Below, in pieces: positions 33,158-42,593 of a stretch of DNA of 63,115 nt. The DNA comes from Candidatus Poribacteria bacterium (lineage in GTDB: Bacteria; Poribacteria; WGA-4E; WGA-3G): contig JAPPNJ010000220.1 of NCBI GenBank assembly GCA_028818705.1, positions 1-63,115 of the forward strand, written 5' to 3'. The translations under genes and the position numbers were made by a program. The notes under the pieces are model-generated. The model saw nothing but the letters and a program-made list of their open reading frames with translations. It was not told the origin of the DNA and did no database searches. How positions within the stretch are numbered: the first letter of the stretch is position 1; every line of letters starts with the position of its first letter.

Positions 33158-34186
33158 ATGAAAGAGGTTAAAGTCGGTATTGTTGGATGTGGTGGCATTG
33201 CTGGAGGCAAGCATCTCCCAGGCCATCAAAGCGTCAAAGGTGTGTCAATTGTTGCCGCATGCGATATTGACGAAACCCGCGCAAAAGCGTTCGCGAAAGA
33301 GCACGACATTTCTTATGTTTTCAGTGATTATGAAGAATTAGCTGCAATGGATGAACTGGACGCAGTGAGTGTCTGTACGCCAAACAACTTCCATGCAGGT
33401 CCCACTATCGCTGCCTTGAACGCTGGAAAACACGTTATCTGTGAGAAACCCATTGCTGCGAATGCCGTTGACGGACAGGCAATGGTGGATGCACAAAAAG
33501 CCAGCGGCAAAGTGCTACAGATTGGGTTACAATCTCGGTTCCGTGCTGAGGCTCGTACGTTGCGAAAACTTTACGACGAAGGGTTTTTTGGCGACATCTA
33601 TTATGCACGCGCAATGTCGGTGCGGCGACGCGGGGTCCCTGCTTCACCCTCGTTTCTCAGCAAAGCCATCGCAGGTGGTGGGCCGCTAATTGATATCGGT
33701 GTGCATATCCTTGATGTCTTGCTTTGGATGATCGGTTGCCCAAAACCTGTTGAAGCTTTTGGAGTGGCGGTCAAAAAATTTGGGCATAAAGAGAATGTCA
33801 TCAACCCATGGGGGAAATGGGACCCTGAAGATTTTGAGGTAGAAGATTTTGCGATGGGCACAGTCCATTTTGAAGGCGGTTTAACGGTAACCTTAGAAAC
33901 TGCGTGGGCATCACATATTGAAAACATCGGCGGCACCTTCTTCATCGGTGATTTAGCCGGTGCAACTTATGAGCCACTCCAAATTTACCTCGATAAGAAA
34001 GATGAGATGGTCAATTACACACCGAAACTTCTCACAGGCTTACCGAGTGAATTTGAATCGTTCCACAAAGCTGTTCGAGAGGGTTTACCCTCTCCGGTAC
34101 CAGCAGAAGAGGTCCTGAACGTGGCAAAAATCTTCGATGCCATCTATGAATCCGCTCGGATAGGACGTTCCGTACCCATTATATAA
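33158..34186 (+). CDS. Gfo/Idh/MocA family oxidoreductase, copy 1
   Basis: A 342-residue NAD(P)-dependent dehydrogenase. The Rossmann motif is GIVGCGGIAGGKH (8-20), EKPIAANAVDG (about 94-104) carries the conserved E-K-P, and GGPLIDIGVHILDVLLW (about 169-185) is the catalytic-helix D-x-G-x-H. The C-terminal half is the alpha/beta GFO_IDH_MocA_C domain. It probably oxidises or epimerises a sugar or polyol. AGAGGGGG precedes the ATG. Only distantly similar to the copies at 41324 and 51003. Confidence 0.88.
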   Translation: MKEVKVGIVGCGGIAGGKHLPGHQSVKGVSIVAACDIDETRAKAFAKEHDISYVFSDYEELAAMDELDAVSVCTPNNFHAGPTIAALNAGKHVICEKPIAANAVDGQAMVDAQKASGKVLQIGLQSRFRAEARTLRKLYDEGFFGDIYYARAMSVRRRGVPASPSFLSKAIAGGGPLIDIGVHILDVLLWMIGCPKPVEAFGVAVKKFGHKENVINPWGKWDPEDFEVEDFAMGTVHFEGGLTVTLETAWASHIENIGGTFFIGDLAGATYEPLQIYLDKKDEMVNYTPKLLTGLPSEFESFHKAVREGLPSPVPAEEVLNVAKIFDAIYESARIGRSVPII

Positions 34187-34254
34187 AGTATGGTGAATTA
34201 CAAAAATACGTAGGTATTTTCAGTAAACCTAATACTCAAAAACGTCCGCTGCTT

Positions 34255-34279
34255 GGTAGGCGAGGTTTCTAACCTCGCC
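34255..34279. repeat. GGCGAGGTT/AACCTCGCC hairpin
   Basis: GGTAGGCGAGGTTTCTAACCTCGCC: a perfect nine-pair stem with loop TCT. This is the short form of the structured repeat family. The gap 34187-34411 between converging genes holds nothing else clear. Confidence 0.75.
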
Positions 34280-34411
34280 CATGTAAAAAGCGTTTGGCGA
34301 GATGGCTTCGGCTTTCTGTGCCTCGCCCTCAAAGTGTATAGGTAATTCTAAAATCTGCTATAAATCTATTTGACCAGATTCGTGTAGGCACGTTCCATAG
34401 CGTGCCTACTG

Positions 34412-34810
34412 TTATGCCGGTTTCTGATAACTTGCCCGCACAACAGTTTTAATACCACCACGGATATTAAAATCCCCTACGACTTCTACCTTCCGTGGGC
34501 GGCAAGCTTCAACAAAATCCTCAAGCACTTTATTCACCACGTGTTCGTGAAAAATACCCACATCCCGGTAAAAAAGAAAGTACTCTTTCAACGATTTCAG
34601 TTCCACACATTCTTGGTCTGGCACGTAAGTGATACAGAGCGTCGCGAAATCCGGCAATCCCGTTTTAGGGCATACAGCGGTAAATTCTAAGTTAGTAATC
34701 TCGATTGTATAATCTCGGTGATGGTATTCGTTATGCCACGTCTCAATTGGGGGCGTTTTTAACGCGTGGATATGGCTTTGTAAATCATCATAACCGGTGG
34801 GTTGGCTCAT
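34412..34810 (-). CDS. queF: 7-cyano-7-deazaguanine reductase (preQ0 reductase)
   Basis: Reduces preQ0 to preQ1 with NADPH for tRNA queuosine. A 132-residue unimodular (YkvM-type) QueF of the T-fold. The catalytic cysteine is in FTAVCPKTGLPDFA (C47, with D54), and the family signature is ELKSLKEYF (about 71-79). The NADPH-binding glycines are in FNIRGG. GGAG lies nine bases upstream. It follows prmC after 31 bases and is probably the last gene of the rho-rpmE-prfA-prmC-queF unit. Confidence 0.95.
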   Translation of the reverse strand: MSQPTGYDDLQSHIHALKTPPIETWHNEYHHRDYTIEITNLEFTAVCPKTGLPDFATLCITYVPDQECVELKSLKEYFLFYRDVGIFHEHVVNKVLEDFVEACRPRKVEVVGDFNIRGGIKTVVRASYQKPA

Positions 34811-34841
34811 TTTTCAGGTCTCCACGCTTTAACTGCGGAAT

Positions 34842-35738
34842 CTACCCGGCGATATGCTCCGACGATACACTGACAAGAACAAGGCGGTCTTTTTTCGCGT
34901 AGTCCTTAAGGAATTCGTATGTACAATAGGCGGGTTCGGCATCCATGAGGGCGCGAACAGGATCGGCTTGCGTGGCACCAATCTCAAAAAGTAGTTTTCC
35001 GTTCGGTGAGAGATATTGTGGTGCTTCCGAGATTAACCGGCGAATCACATTAAGACCATCGTCACCTGCAAAAAGGGCAATCTCAGGCTCATGGTCTCGG
35101 ACATCCAGACTGAGGCTGTCCCGTTCCACGTTTTTGATATAGGGCGGATTGCAAACTATCCAATCAAATTGTCTCTTTTCTGGTATCTCAATCAGCTTTA
35201 TCGGTTCAAATAAGTCGCCCGACATAAATGTAATCTGTGTTGTACACGCATGTGTTTCGGCGTTCTGCTGTGCGACCGCAAGAGCTGGTTCAGATATATC
35301 GGTTGCAACAATATCCCACTCTGCTTGATGGACTGCGAGACTGGTAGCGATAACACCGCTCCCCGTGCCGAGTTCGAGCAGCCGCTGTGGGGTATCTGTG
35401 TTTGTTGCCAGAACTGTTTCGACGAGTTGTTCTGTCTCCGGTCTGGGAATCAGGACCCGTTCATCAACATAAAAGCCTAAAGATAGAAACTCTTTTCGAT
35501 TCGTTATGTAGCTGACGGGGGTGTGCTCGATCCGCTTTTTGATCAATTCCCGAAATGGCGTCAGGTGTTCTTGGAAGACCGGCATTTCAAAGTGGAGGTA
35601 GAGTTGCAAGCGGCTTTTGTCTAACAGATGTCCCAGCAGGACCTCAGCGTCTAATCTCGGATTTGGGATACCGTGCTGTTCGAAGTATCCAGAGGTCCAG
35701 TCGAGTAAGTCCACGACACGCCATATCTTATTAGGCAT
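34842..35738 (-). CDS. prmC: Release factor glutamine methyltransferase
   Basis: Methylates the glutamine of the GGQ motif in peptide chain release factors, using S-adenosylmethionine. The N-terminal helical domain (about 1-85) recognises the factor. The methyltransferase domain has LLELGTGSGVIATSLA (SAM binding, about 115-130) and CNPPYIKN (N-P-P-Y, about 195-202), which holds the substrate glutamine. The length of 298 residues is normal. It lies 26 bases after prfA, which encodes its substrate, a widespread arrangement. Confidence 0.95.
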   Translation of the reverse strand: MPNKIWRVVDLLDWTSGYFEQHGIPNPRLDAEVLLGHLLDKSRLQLYLHFEMPVFQEHLTPFRELIKKRIEHTPVSYITNRKEFLSLGFYVDERVLIPRPETEQLVETVLATNTDTPQRLLELGTGSGVIATSLAVHQAEWDIVATDISEPALAVAQQNAETHACTTQITFMSGDLFEPIKLIEIPEKRQFDWIVCNPPYIKNVERDSLSLDVRDHEPEIALFAGDDGLNVIRRLISEAPQYLSPNGKLLFEIGATQADPVRALMDAEPAYCTYEFLKDYAKKDRLVLVSVSSEHIAG

Positions 35739-35764
35739 GATTGAGATTCCTTAGTCGGCGTGTA

Positions 35765-36832
35765 TCAAGCCTCTTTCAACTTCTCTGCTTGGTCGGCGGT
35801 TGTCAATTGATCAATAAATGCCTGTAAATCCCCATCTAAAACAGAGTCTAATTGATAGGAACTGAATTGGATTCGGTGATCCGTGATACGGGATTGCGGG
35901 AAATTGTAAGTGCGAATCTTCTCGCTCCTGTCACCACTCCCAACCATTGAACGACGCGTTTCTGCTCTTTCACTGTTAAGTTCAGACTGTTTTTTCTCTT
36001 GGAGACGGGCACGGAGAATTTTCATCGCTTTGGAGCGATTCTTATGTTGAGATTTCTCATCTTGGCACGTTACAATCAGGCCTGTTGGAATGTGTGTAAT
36101 CCGGATGGCCGAGTCGGTTGTGTTAACGCTTTGTCCACCCGGACCTGACGAGCGATAGGTATCGATTCGCAATTCGGCCGCTTCATCTATCGCCAGATCG
36201 AGTTCTTCTGCTTCGGGGAGGACGGCTACGGTTGCGGCAGAGGTGTGAATGCGGCCACTGGCTTCTGTTGTTGGAATTCTTTGTACGCGATGAATGCCAC
36301 CCTCGTATTTTAGTTGACTATACACACCCGCACCTTCAATTGAGAAGACAATCTCTTTAAAACCTTTCAATCCTGTTGCATTTGCGTTGAGGATTTCAAG
36401 TTTCCAGTTTTGTCGCTCCGCGTATCGGGTGTACATTCGAAATAACTCAGCGGCAAAGAGACTGGCTTCTTCGCCACCAGTGCCTGCCCGAATCTCGATG
36501 ATAACGTTCTTTTCATCGTTTGGGTCTTTCGGGATCAGGAGCAGCTTCAGTGCTTCTGTTAGTTCTTCCTTTTGCACCGTGAGGTTTTCCAATTCTTCTT
36601 GCGCTAACCCCACTATTTCCGCGTCCGTTTCTGATTCTATCATCAGGAGGGTCTCTTCGAGGGCAGATTCTAACTGCTGATACTCATGATATGTGGAGAC
36701 GATCGGGGAAAGTTCCGCATGTGTTTTGGATAACTCCATTAACCGTTGTTGATTTGAGATCTGTACTGGATCTCCCAGTGATCTTTCAACTTCGGCATAT
36801 TTAGTTTCGATATCCTTGAGTTTTTCAAACAT
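35765..36832 (-). CDS. prfA: Peptide chain release factor 1
   Basis: Ends translation at UAA and UAG. A 355-residue class I release factor with a GGQ motif (SSGPGGQSVNTTDSA, about 227-241) that triggers peptide release, and the RF1-type context GIHRVQRIPTTEASGRIHTSA. Length and domain order are normal. No clear ribosome binding site precedes the ATG; the upstream region is a partial AGCAAGTTTT-type repeat (36845-36880). RF1 not reading UGA is consistent with UGA recoding in the gene at 8288. Confidence 0.95.
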   Translation of the reverse strand: MFEKLKDIETKYAEVERSLGDPVQISNQQRLMELSKTHAELSPIVSTYHEYQQLESALEETLLMIESETDAEIVGLAQEELENLTVQKEELTEALKLLLIPKDPNDEKNVIIEIRAGTGGEEASLFAAELFRMYTRYAERQNWKLEILNANATGLKGFKEIVFSIEGAGVYSQLKYEGGIHRVQRIPTTEASGRIHTSAATVAVLPEAEELDLAIDEAAELRIDTYRSSGPGGQSVNTTDSAIRITHIPTGLIVTCQDEKSQHKNRSKAMKILRARLQEKKQSELNSERAETRRSMVGSGDRSEKIRTYNFPQSRITDHRIQFSSYQLDSVLDGDLQAFIDQLTTADQAEKLKEA

Positions 36833-36965
36833 TTTTTGACACCACTTGCAAGTTGAAACTTGCTATTAGCTGTTGAAAGTAAAAGATGTTTATCACTATT
36901 TTCTTAGAAATCTCCCCGCGTCTACTGTTATTGGGACACGGAGACCTTTCCCGTTGGATAATGTT

Positions 36966-37181
36966 CTACTTATCGTCTGCGCTCAACCCATAGCGTCGGC
37001 GGAAGCTTTCAACGCGTCCAGCAGTATCAATAAAGCGGGCTTGCTGCCCGGTGTAGAATGGATGACATTTTCCACAAATATCTACTCGCATGCTTGGTTG
37101 AATCGCGAGCGTTTTATGGGTTGCGCCACAGACACATGTGATCACACATTCTACCATTTCGGGGTGGATTTCGGGTTTCAT
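36966..37181 (-). CDS. rpmE: 50S ribosomal protein L31
   Basis: A 71-residue L31 of the zinc-binding type: C12/C16-18 and CGKCHPFYTG hold the metal, and the C-terminus is basic (GRVESFRRRYG). AAGGAAGGA precedes the ATG at a good distance. It lies between rho and prfA as in many bacteria. Confidence 0.95.
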   Translation of the reverse strand: MKPEIHPEMVECVITCVCGATHKTLAIQPSMRVDICGKCHPFYTGQQARFIDTAGRVESFRRRYGLSADDK

Positions 37182-37284
37182 AATATCCTTCCTTAAATTT
37201 GAGATATCCGAATCGCTGATTTACTATTCGGTTAGAAAATTCTTAATAGTCTTTAGACACGCATCAGTGGCGTGTAGAATATCC

Positions 37285-38616
37285 TTATCTTTTCAGACGG
37301 GCGTTGTTTCTCGCTGGGGTACTGCTGCTGTAACCCGCATTATCGACCATCCGTTCAAGAAACTCCTCATTCGTAACAGTTTTACCAAATTGTTCAACGA
37401 GCATTTCGAGTGATTCCGCGCTGTCCATCTGACTTGTAAATTTTCGCAGTACCCAGACCTTGTTAAGTACATCTGGGGCTAACAAAAGTTCTTCACGACG
37501 TGTTTTTGACTTTTCAAGGTTAATCGATGGGAAAATTCGGCGATCTAACAGCGAACGTTCCAAATGGATCTCCATGTTCGCGGTGCCTTTAAATTCCTCA
37601 TAGATAGCTTCGTCTCCACGGCTTTCGGTGCCTATGAGTACCGACGCTATAATTGTAAGACTCCCACCTTCTTCAAACTTCCGCGCCGCACCGCAGAACT
37701 GACGTGGTTTCACAAGTGCCATTGCATCTAAACCACCCGTCAACGTTTTACCGCTATGTGGCGCCGTTAAGTTGTAAGCTCGCGCAAGTCGGGTCAAACT
37801 GTCTAATAAGATGACAACATCTTTTCCATACTCGGCCCACCGCTTGGCTTTCTCAACAGCCATTTCAGCAACTTGAATGTGTCGTTCTGGGTACTCATCA
37901 AAGGTTGAGCTGATTACCTCTCCTTTGACAGAACGTGCGACATCTGTGACCTCTTCTGGACGTTCGTCAATCAGCAGAAAAATGAGGGAGACTTCAGGAT
38001 GATTCGATTCAATACCAGCAGCGATATTCTTCAGCAACGTAGTTTTGCCACTGTAAGGGGGCGCAACAATCAGTCCACGCTGTCCTTTGCCAACTGGTGA
38101 CATCAAATCCACCATACGGGTCGCGAATTCTGCCTCATTGTGTTCCAGTTGCAGTTGTTCGTACGGGTAGATGGGAGTGAGGTTATCGAAAAGGATTTTC
38201 TGTTTTACGGCTTCGGGTTTTTCACCGTTGACCTTCTCGATCTGTAGCATAGCAAAATAGCGTTCTGCTTTGTTTTCCGTCTTCTTGGGTGGACGAATCA
38301 CACCTTCAACGACGTGCCCCGTCTGCAAATCGAATCTTCGAATTTGTGATGAGGATACGTAGATATCTTCATTGCTCTGCAGATAATTAGAACGCGGTGA
38401 ACGGAGAAACCCGTAGCGCTGATCCCGGTCATCTAAGATTTCCAGTACACCACCACCGTAAAATTGAATATCCCCGTCAGATTTTGCCTCTATGATTTCG
38501 TTAATCAATTCCTCTTTCCGAAACCCGGTGTATTCCTTCATCCCGAGTGTCAGTGCGAAGTCTTTGAGTTCTGAGAACTCCATTTCTTGGAGCTTGCCAA
38601 TGTCCAAGCTCTCCAT
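37285..38616 (-). CDS. rho: Transcription termination factor Rho
   Basis: The hexameric RNA helicase that ends transcription. A Rho N-terminal helix bundle (1-48) is followed by the cold-shock-like RNA-binding domain (about 50-128, VLEILDDRDQRYGFLRSP) and the RecA-type ATPase with P-loop PPYSGKTT (186-193), Walker B VVILLDSLTRLARAYN, and the Q/R loops. The length of 443 residues is typical, with no insertion in the N-terminal domain. GAGGAG precedes the ATG. A promoter 560 bases upstream (39174-39202) implies a long leader containing hairpins, suggesting attenuation. Confidence 0.96.
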   Translation of the reverse strand: MESLDIGKLQEMEFSELKDFALTLGMKEYTGFRKEELINEIIEAKSDGDIQFYGGGVLEILDDRDQRYGFLRSPRSNYLQSNEDIYVSSSQIRRFDLQTGHVVEGVIRPPKKTENKAERYFAMLQIEKVNGEKPEAVKQKILFDNLTPIYPYEQLQLEHNEAEFATRMVDLMSPVGKGQRGLIVAPPYSGKTTLLKNIAAGIESNHPEVSLIFLLIDERPEEVTDVARSVKGEVISSTFDEYPERHIQVAEMAVEKAKRWAEYGKDVVILLDSLTRLARAYNLTAPHSGKTLTGGLDAMALVKPRQFCGAARKFEEGGSLTIIASVLIGTESRGDEAIYEEFKGTANMEIHLERSLLDRRIFPSINLEKSKTRREELLLAPDVLNKVWVLRKFTSQMDSAESLEMLVEQFGKTVTNEEFLERMVDNAGYSSSTPARNNARLKR

Positions 38617-38769
38617 AATTTCTAATACTCCTCATTGTGCCCGGTTCCAAAGTAATCGTTCCGCTCTGGTATTCATCTAACAACCTAGCGTATTCTTTAT
38701 TCCCTCTTACATGCGCCGTGTTTGCAAAATGTTATTGCAATTTGAAAACTATCGCTAAATTGGGATATA

Positions 38770-38803
38770 AAAAAGAGGTTAAAAATGGAATCAGGGCTGA
38801 TTC
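38770..38803 (-). promoter_or_regulatory. Terminator-like hairpin in the rho leader
   Basis: On the minus strand GAATCAG, CC, CTGATTC (38803-38788) is followed by ATTTTTAACCTCTTTTTTA. Lying between the rho promoter and rho, it could act as an attenuator. Confidence 0.5.
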
Positions 38804-38840
38804 TATAGAATAATTTACTGAAATCAGTTTCTATCGCTTT

Positions 38841-38871
38841 CGGTGCGCGGTTGAAAACCGCATCTACCGAG
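38841..38871 (-). repeat. GCGGTT/AACCGC hairpin in the rho leader
   Basis: On the minus strand CTCGGTAGATGCGGTT, loop, AACCGC followed by a second CACCG arm. Same short-form family as 34255 and 50972. Confidence 0.6.
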
Positions 38872-38929
38872 TTTCCTTACACTGTCTATAGTAGAGCAGT
38901 ATAGGACTGACGCACGAAGGCGGGGGTCC

Positions 38930-39125
38930 CTACAAAGTAGGTAAGCTAGTATGACACCCCAACTTGGTGCATGAGAAATTACCGTTGAAATGTACGACGG
39001 AACAAAATGCAGAATGTACAGGGTATCGATGGAGTAGGTGCAGTGTTGCCCGCGGAAATGCTGTTTGTATGGCTGTCACAATGCATGCGAGAAGGTGGCT
39101 TCTACCTAAAAATGCCACTTATTGA
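38930..39125 (-). ncRNA. Candidate structured leader or small RNA upstream of rho
   Basis: This gene-free region has several pairings: AGTGGC/GCCACC near 39100-39122, CCGTTG/CGACGG near 38982-39001, ATG-CACC/GGTG-CAT near 38950-38972, and a possible long-range stem of TAGGTA...AGC with GCT...TACCTA closing 38936-39110. It lies directly downstream of a strong minus-strand promoter. No known RNA class fits; a short minus-strand frame here does not look like protein. Confidence 0.35.
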
Positions 39126-39173
39126 GTCTTTAAAGCGTGCTCGCGCTTAGGAAGTTAAGAACCTTAATTGTTA

Positions 39174-39202
39174 ATTATACCTAATTAACGAAAAAAGGTC
39201 AA
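39174..39202 (-). promoter_or_regulatory. Promoter of the rho unit with overlapping palindrome
   Basis: On the minus strand TTGACC (39202-39197), 17 bases, TATAAT (39179-39174). GTTAATTA-TACC-TAATTAAC (39170-39189), a perfect eight-pair palindrome, overlaps the -10 box and may be an operator or the terminator of the incoming TPR gene. Confidence 0.65.
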
Positions 39203-39273
39203 GTTTTTTTCAAAAAAATCATTATTATAGGAAAATATAATCTCTAAGTGCTGTTGAAAAACTATGCCTGAAT

Positions 39274-41259
39274 CTATTCTTCGTCCTCACCTGTCAACTT
39301 TTTAAGATGACGTCGAACGTTCTGGTTATACTGGTTATTGGTCAGATAACCCTCCCAAAGAGCAATCGCATCATCGTTATAGCCTTGTGAAACATAATAC
39401 TCCCCAAGAGCTATTAGGGCAAGGTCAGAGACCGGGTTTTGCTCAATTGACGCTTTGAATTCAGCAACTGCGGTTTCTGTATCGCCATTGAGAAGTGCCA
39501 ATTCACCTCTACCGTAAGGTATCAAGGCGTGTTCGGGATACTCCACTGCCAATTCATCAATCATCTTTTGGGCATCTTCTGCTTTGTTCAGATGATGTGT
39601 CGCACGTGCAGCCAGAATAGTTGCATAGATTATCTGATGACGAAGTTCTCGTTTTTCAGCTTTGTTTTCAGCTTTGTTAAGTAATCGCTTTGCTGTACGA
39701 GCGGCAGCTCTATACTTGGCACGGGATTGGACGTAGTTTCCATATTTGTAAGTTAGGTCGCCGATCGTTTTGGATCCGATGTATGAATCGCCTTTCTGAT
39801 CGACAAGATCCTGAAATATTGCGGCGGCTTTCCGGTCCTTCAACCGGTAGTGAAGCACTTCGGCGAGGCTTTGCAGCGCATCAACGTTCTGTGTATTCGC
39901 AGCAACAGAGCGTTCAAGAGTCTCACGTTCCTTTTCAGGTTCACCTAATTTTTTGTGGACCAACGCAATTAACCAGTAAATCTCAGAATCCCTGCCCCTC
40001 GCCATTCCAATAACGGAATTATAAGTTTCCAAAGCTTTCTCGTAGGATTCGGAGGTATATTGATTGCGTCCGGTGTCGATAACTGCTTCGATAACACTAC
40101 CATCTCGCCTTGCTGCTTGTTTGAGTACTTCTCGTGCCCGTTGGTGCATCCCGACTTTTCGATAGCAAATTGAGAGACGAAGATAAGCATACGGGTCGAT
40201 TTTCACGTTTGCAGACTCCGCACGGGCAATTGCATCGAAATATAACGCCCCTGCGTCACGGTAGTTCTCATCTCCGTAGAAGAAACTTGCAATCATGAGT
40301 TCTGCGTCAAAGTAACTGCCCTGCTCATCACCTGCGATACCACCCTGTCCACCGAAGTTCCGCATAACTTCTGGGGCACTAATCCCGAATCCAGAATCTG
40401 CAACTTGAAGATCAATATTGCCCATTGCACGGCTTCTCTCAACGCCACCGCGTGGACGGTCTCGTTCACGGGTCGCTTCTTGCTGTGCCAAGGCTCTGCC
40501 ATATTGTGTTGCCAGTGGATCGTCTGGCTCTGGGATACTGGCTTTGAGTGCTGTCAGTTCTTGCTTCGCTTTCTCAATTTCTTCTTCAGTGCCTTCGACC
40601 TTTCCATATTTTTTAACGAGTGATTGATAGGTACGTTTCGCTTCTTCCTCGTTTTTAAGGTGGTCTTTCTGGATCTGCCCTTTACGAGCGATGGCTATCG
40701 CCGCACGTTCACTTCTCGGATTACGGTTCGCAAAATTATCGTAAATCTCTACTGCTTGCTCAAAATTCTTCGCGTCCTCAAAGCTTTTTGCTAACATCAG
40801 TTGGGCATTATGACTCAATTCCAGATTTGGAAATTGATTAACAATTACGTCAAACTGGGTCTGGGCAGTGCTGTAATCTTTTTCTCGATAATAGTGCATG
40901 CCGAGATTGTAGTATGCTTCCGCTGCTTCATCGCTTTCCGGTGCAGCAGCGATAACCGCCTCATAGGTTTTGACGCCTTCTGCTGGTTGATTCATGTGCT
41001 CAACCAACAGTTCGCCTATAGCAAGTTGGGCTTGGTAGGCTTCTGATGTGCCGGGCTTGGTGTCTACAATGTTTTGGTAAGCTGCAAGTGCCCCGTTATA
41101 GTCTTTCTCTACAGCAAGCTTTTCTGCGGCGCGGAGTCCGCTGCCAGCTACACATCCAATTTGTACTCCCGCTACCAAAATAACAGCGATGAGTCCGTAA
41201 TACTTTATATTTTTAATAGCAAATTTTTGAAAGTTTGCGAGTTGTGTCAAGAGCTTCAC
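39274..41259 (-). CDS. Large TPR-repeat lipoprotein
   Basis: A 661-residue protein with a signal segment ending in VQIGC (lipobox), then TPR-type helical repeats through most of its length: about 50-240 as in BamD/YbgF-like proteins (AYYNLGMHYYREKDYSTAQTQFD) and about 310-650 as canonical TPRs. A polar, Gly/Arg-rich linker lies at about 255-320. It is probably an envelope assembly or scaffolding factor. I chose GTG 41259 because AAGGAG lies seven bases upstream; an ATG ten codons earlier would put that site inside the gene. Partner unknown. Confidence 0.75.
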   Translation of the reverse strand: MKLLTQLANFQKFAIKNIKYYGLIAVILVAGVQIGCVAGSGLRAAEKLAVEKDYNGALAAYQNIVDTKPGTSEAYQAQLAIGELLVEHMNQPAEGVKTYEAVIAAAPESDEAAEAYYNLGMHYYREKDYSTAQTQFDVIVNQFPNLELSHNAQLMLAKSFEDAKNFEQAVEIYDNFANRNPRSERAAIAIARKGQIQKDHLKNEEEAKRTYQSLVKKYGKVEGTEEEIEKAKQELTALKASIPEPDDPLATQYGRALAQQEATRERDRPRGGVERSRAMGNIDLQVADSGFGISAPEVMRNFGGQGGIAGDEQGSYFDAELMIASFFYGDENYRDAGALYFDAIARAESANVKIDPYAYLRLSICYRKVGMHQRAREVLKQAARRDGSVIEAVIDTGRNQYTSESYEKALETYNSVIGMARGRDSEIYWLIALVHKKLGEPEKERETLERSVAANTQNVDALQSLAEVLHYRLKDRKAAAIFQDLVDQKGDSYIGSKTIGDLTYKYGNYVQSRAKYRAAARTAKRLLNKAENKAEKRELRHQIIYATILAARATHHLNKAEDAQKMIDELAVEYPEHALIPYGRGELALLNGDTETAVAEFKASIEQNPVSDLALIALGEYYVSQGYNDDAIALWEGYLTNNQYNQNVRRHLKKLTGEDEE

Positions 41260-41323
41260 GGTCTTTCTCCTTTTTTCGTATCGCTTCATTTGAGGAACTT
41301 ACGTAAATCAGCGTCTGTGTGCT

Positions 41324-42460
41324 TTAGTAACACGATTTGGATGCGCACTCTTCGATGAACGCTAAAACGTCCTGCCGGGTATAACCCTCTTTTTGGATAA
41401 GTTCGTCGCAATTGACTTTGTTCTTCACCTCAGGGCCTCTACCTGTTTCAAGGATGGCATTTGTCAACCAACTGGTGCGGACACCGTTGACGCCAGACGT
41501 GTAGTTTACATCGTACGCACCCTTTACCAAACCGACGAGTTGGTCAACCTTGTTGTGGGGGTATCCCTCTGGACGCGGGTAAAAGAGCGGTTCCGCTTCA
41601 CCACCCTTGGGTGTGTAGCGGATGCCGTCTTCGATTTCAATCGTACCTTCGTCGCCCTCTAAAATTATCCGTTCTTCAAACCCGACGTGTGTGTTACCGA
41701 GGATGGTCATTGTCCCTTCGGCACCGTTATCCAGCGTTACGTCGGAGTAGGAATTAATTTCAACAAACTTCGGAACGAGATTTCCATCCTCGTCCTCAAA
41801 CTTCATATCCGTTGTTCCATAGACTTCGACCGGCAAAGTTCCAGTCATCCACAAGAATATGTCTATATAATGGCTTCCAGAGTCGTTGGGTTGTCCGCCA
41901 CCAGAGAAGCGTGGATCGCCGCGCCAACCGTGTGCTCCCCACCGTTGTGCCATATAGACATCGAATTTCTGCAGATTTCCGATACGACCTTCAGCGATTG
42001 CGCGTCTACTCGCCATATAGGGGTCTGCATAGTGTCGTTGATACCCACCGACGAGATGTAACCCGCTCCCTATTGCAATTTTGGTTACCGCGATTGCGTC
42101 ACCAACGATATTTGCCATCGGTTTTTCAACGATGACATGGCAGCCTGCCCGGAGAGCATACTTCGTGTGAATATCGTGCAGGGAGTGCGGTGAGAAAACA
42201 CCAACAATGTCTAAATCCTCATGGTTGAGCATCTCCACGAATTCATATTCGCCGAGATAGCGTTTACAGCTGTTCGCTTTGTAACCATCAACGCGTTCCC
42301 TGAGCGCATCCTCTAAGGCGTCCAAGCTCGCTTCGTGAGTATCCACAGCAGCAACGACCTCGGCGTCAGAGCGTGTTGCAAAACCGAGTGTATTACCGCG
42401 TCCGGCACCGCCTGGTCCAATCACACCAACTCTTAGAATATCGTTTTTGCTGGTTCCCAT
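41324..42460 (-). CDS. Gfo/Idh/MocA family oxidoreductase, copy 2
   Basis: A 378-residue NAD(P)-dependent oxidoreductase: GVIGPGGAGRGNTLGF (Rossmann, about 12-27), VIVEKPMANIVGDA (E-K-P, about 109-122), and NDSGSHYIDIFLWMTG (D/S-x-G-x-H region, about 195-210). It is larger than the other two copies, with a longer C-terminal domain. It likely acts on a sugar or inositol derivative. It lies 64 bases upstream of the TPR lipoprotein, possibly in one transcript. Confidence 0.85.
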   Translation of the reverse strand: MGTSKNDILRVGVIGPGGAGRGNTLGFATRSDAEVVAAVDTHEASLDALEDALRERVDGYKANSCKRYLGEYEFVEMLNHEDLDIVGVFSPHSLHDIHTKYALRAGCHVIVEKPMANIVGDAIAVTKIAIGSGLHLVGGYQRHYADPYMASRRAIAEGRIGNLQKFDVYMAQRWGAHGWRGDPRFSGGGQPNDSGSHYIDIFLWMTGTLPVEVYGTTDMKFEDEDGNLVPKFVEINSYSDVTLDNGAEGTMTILGNTHVGFEERIILEGDEGTIEIEDGIRYTPKGGEAEPLFYPRPEGYPHNKVDQLVGLVKGAYDVNYTSGVNGVRTSWLTNAILETGRGPEVKNKVNCDELIQKEGYTRQDVLAFIEECASKSCY

Positions 42461-42593
42461 GATACTAAATCTCCGATAATTTCAATTTTTTTTGTAAGCC
42501 TCTTCTTGTAGGAGCGAGTGTTTTTGCTTGAATGTTTCCCTTGCTCGCGACTTTCCCATTAAGATGGACAAAAAAGTCGAAAGCTAAATAGCC

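Noticed and set aside
38930..39118. A 62-codon minus-strand protein
   Set aside because: Composition is not protein-like, there is no binding site, and the region forms stems; treated as leader RNA instead.
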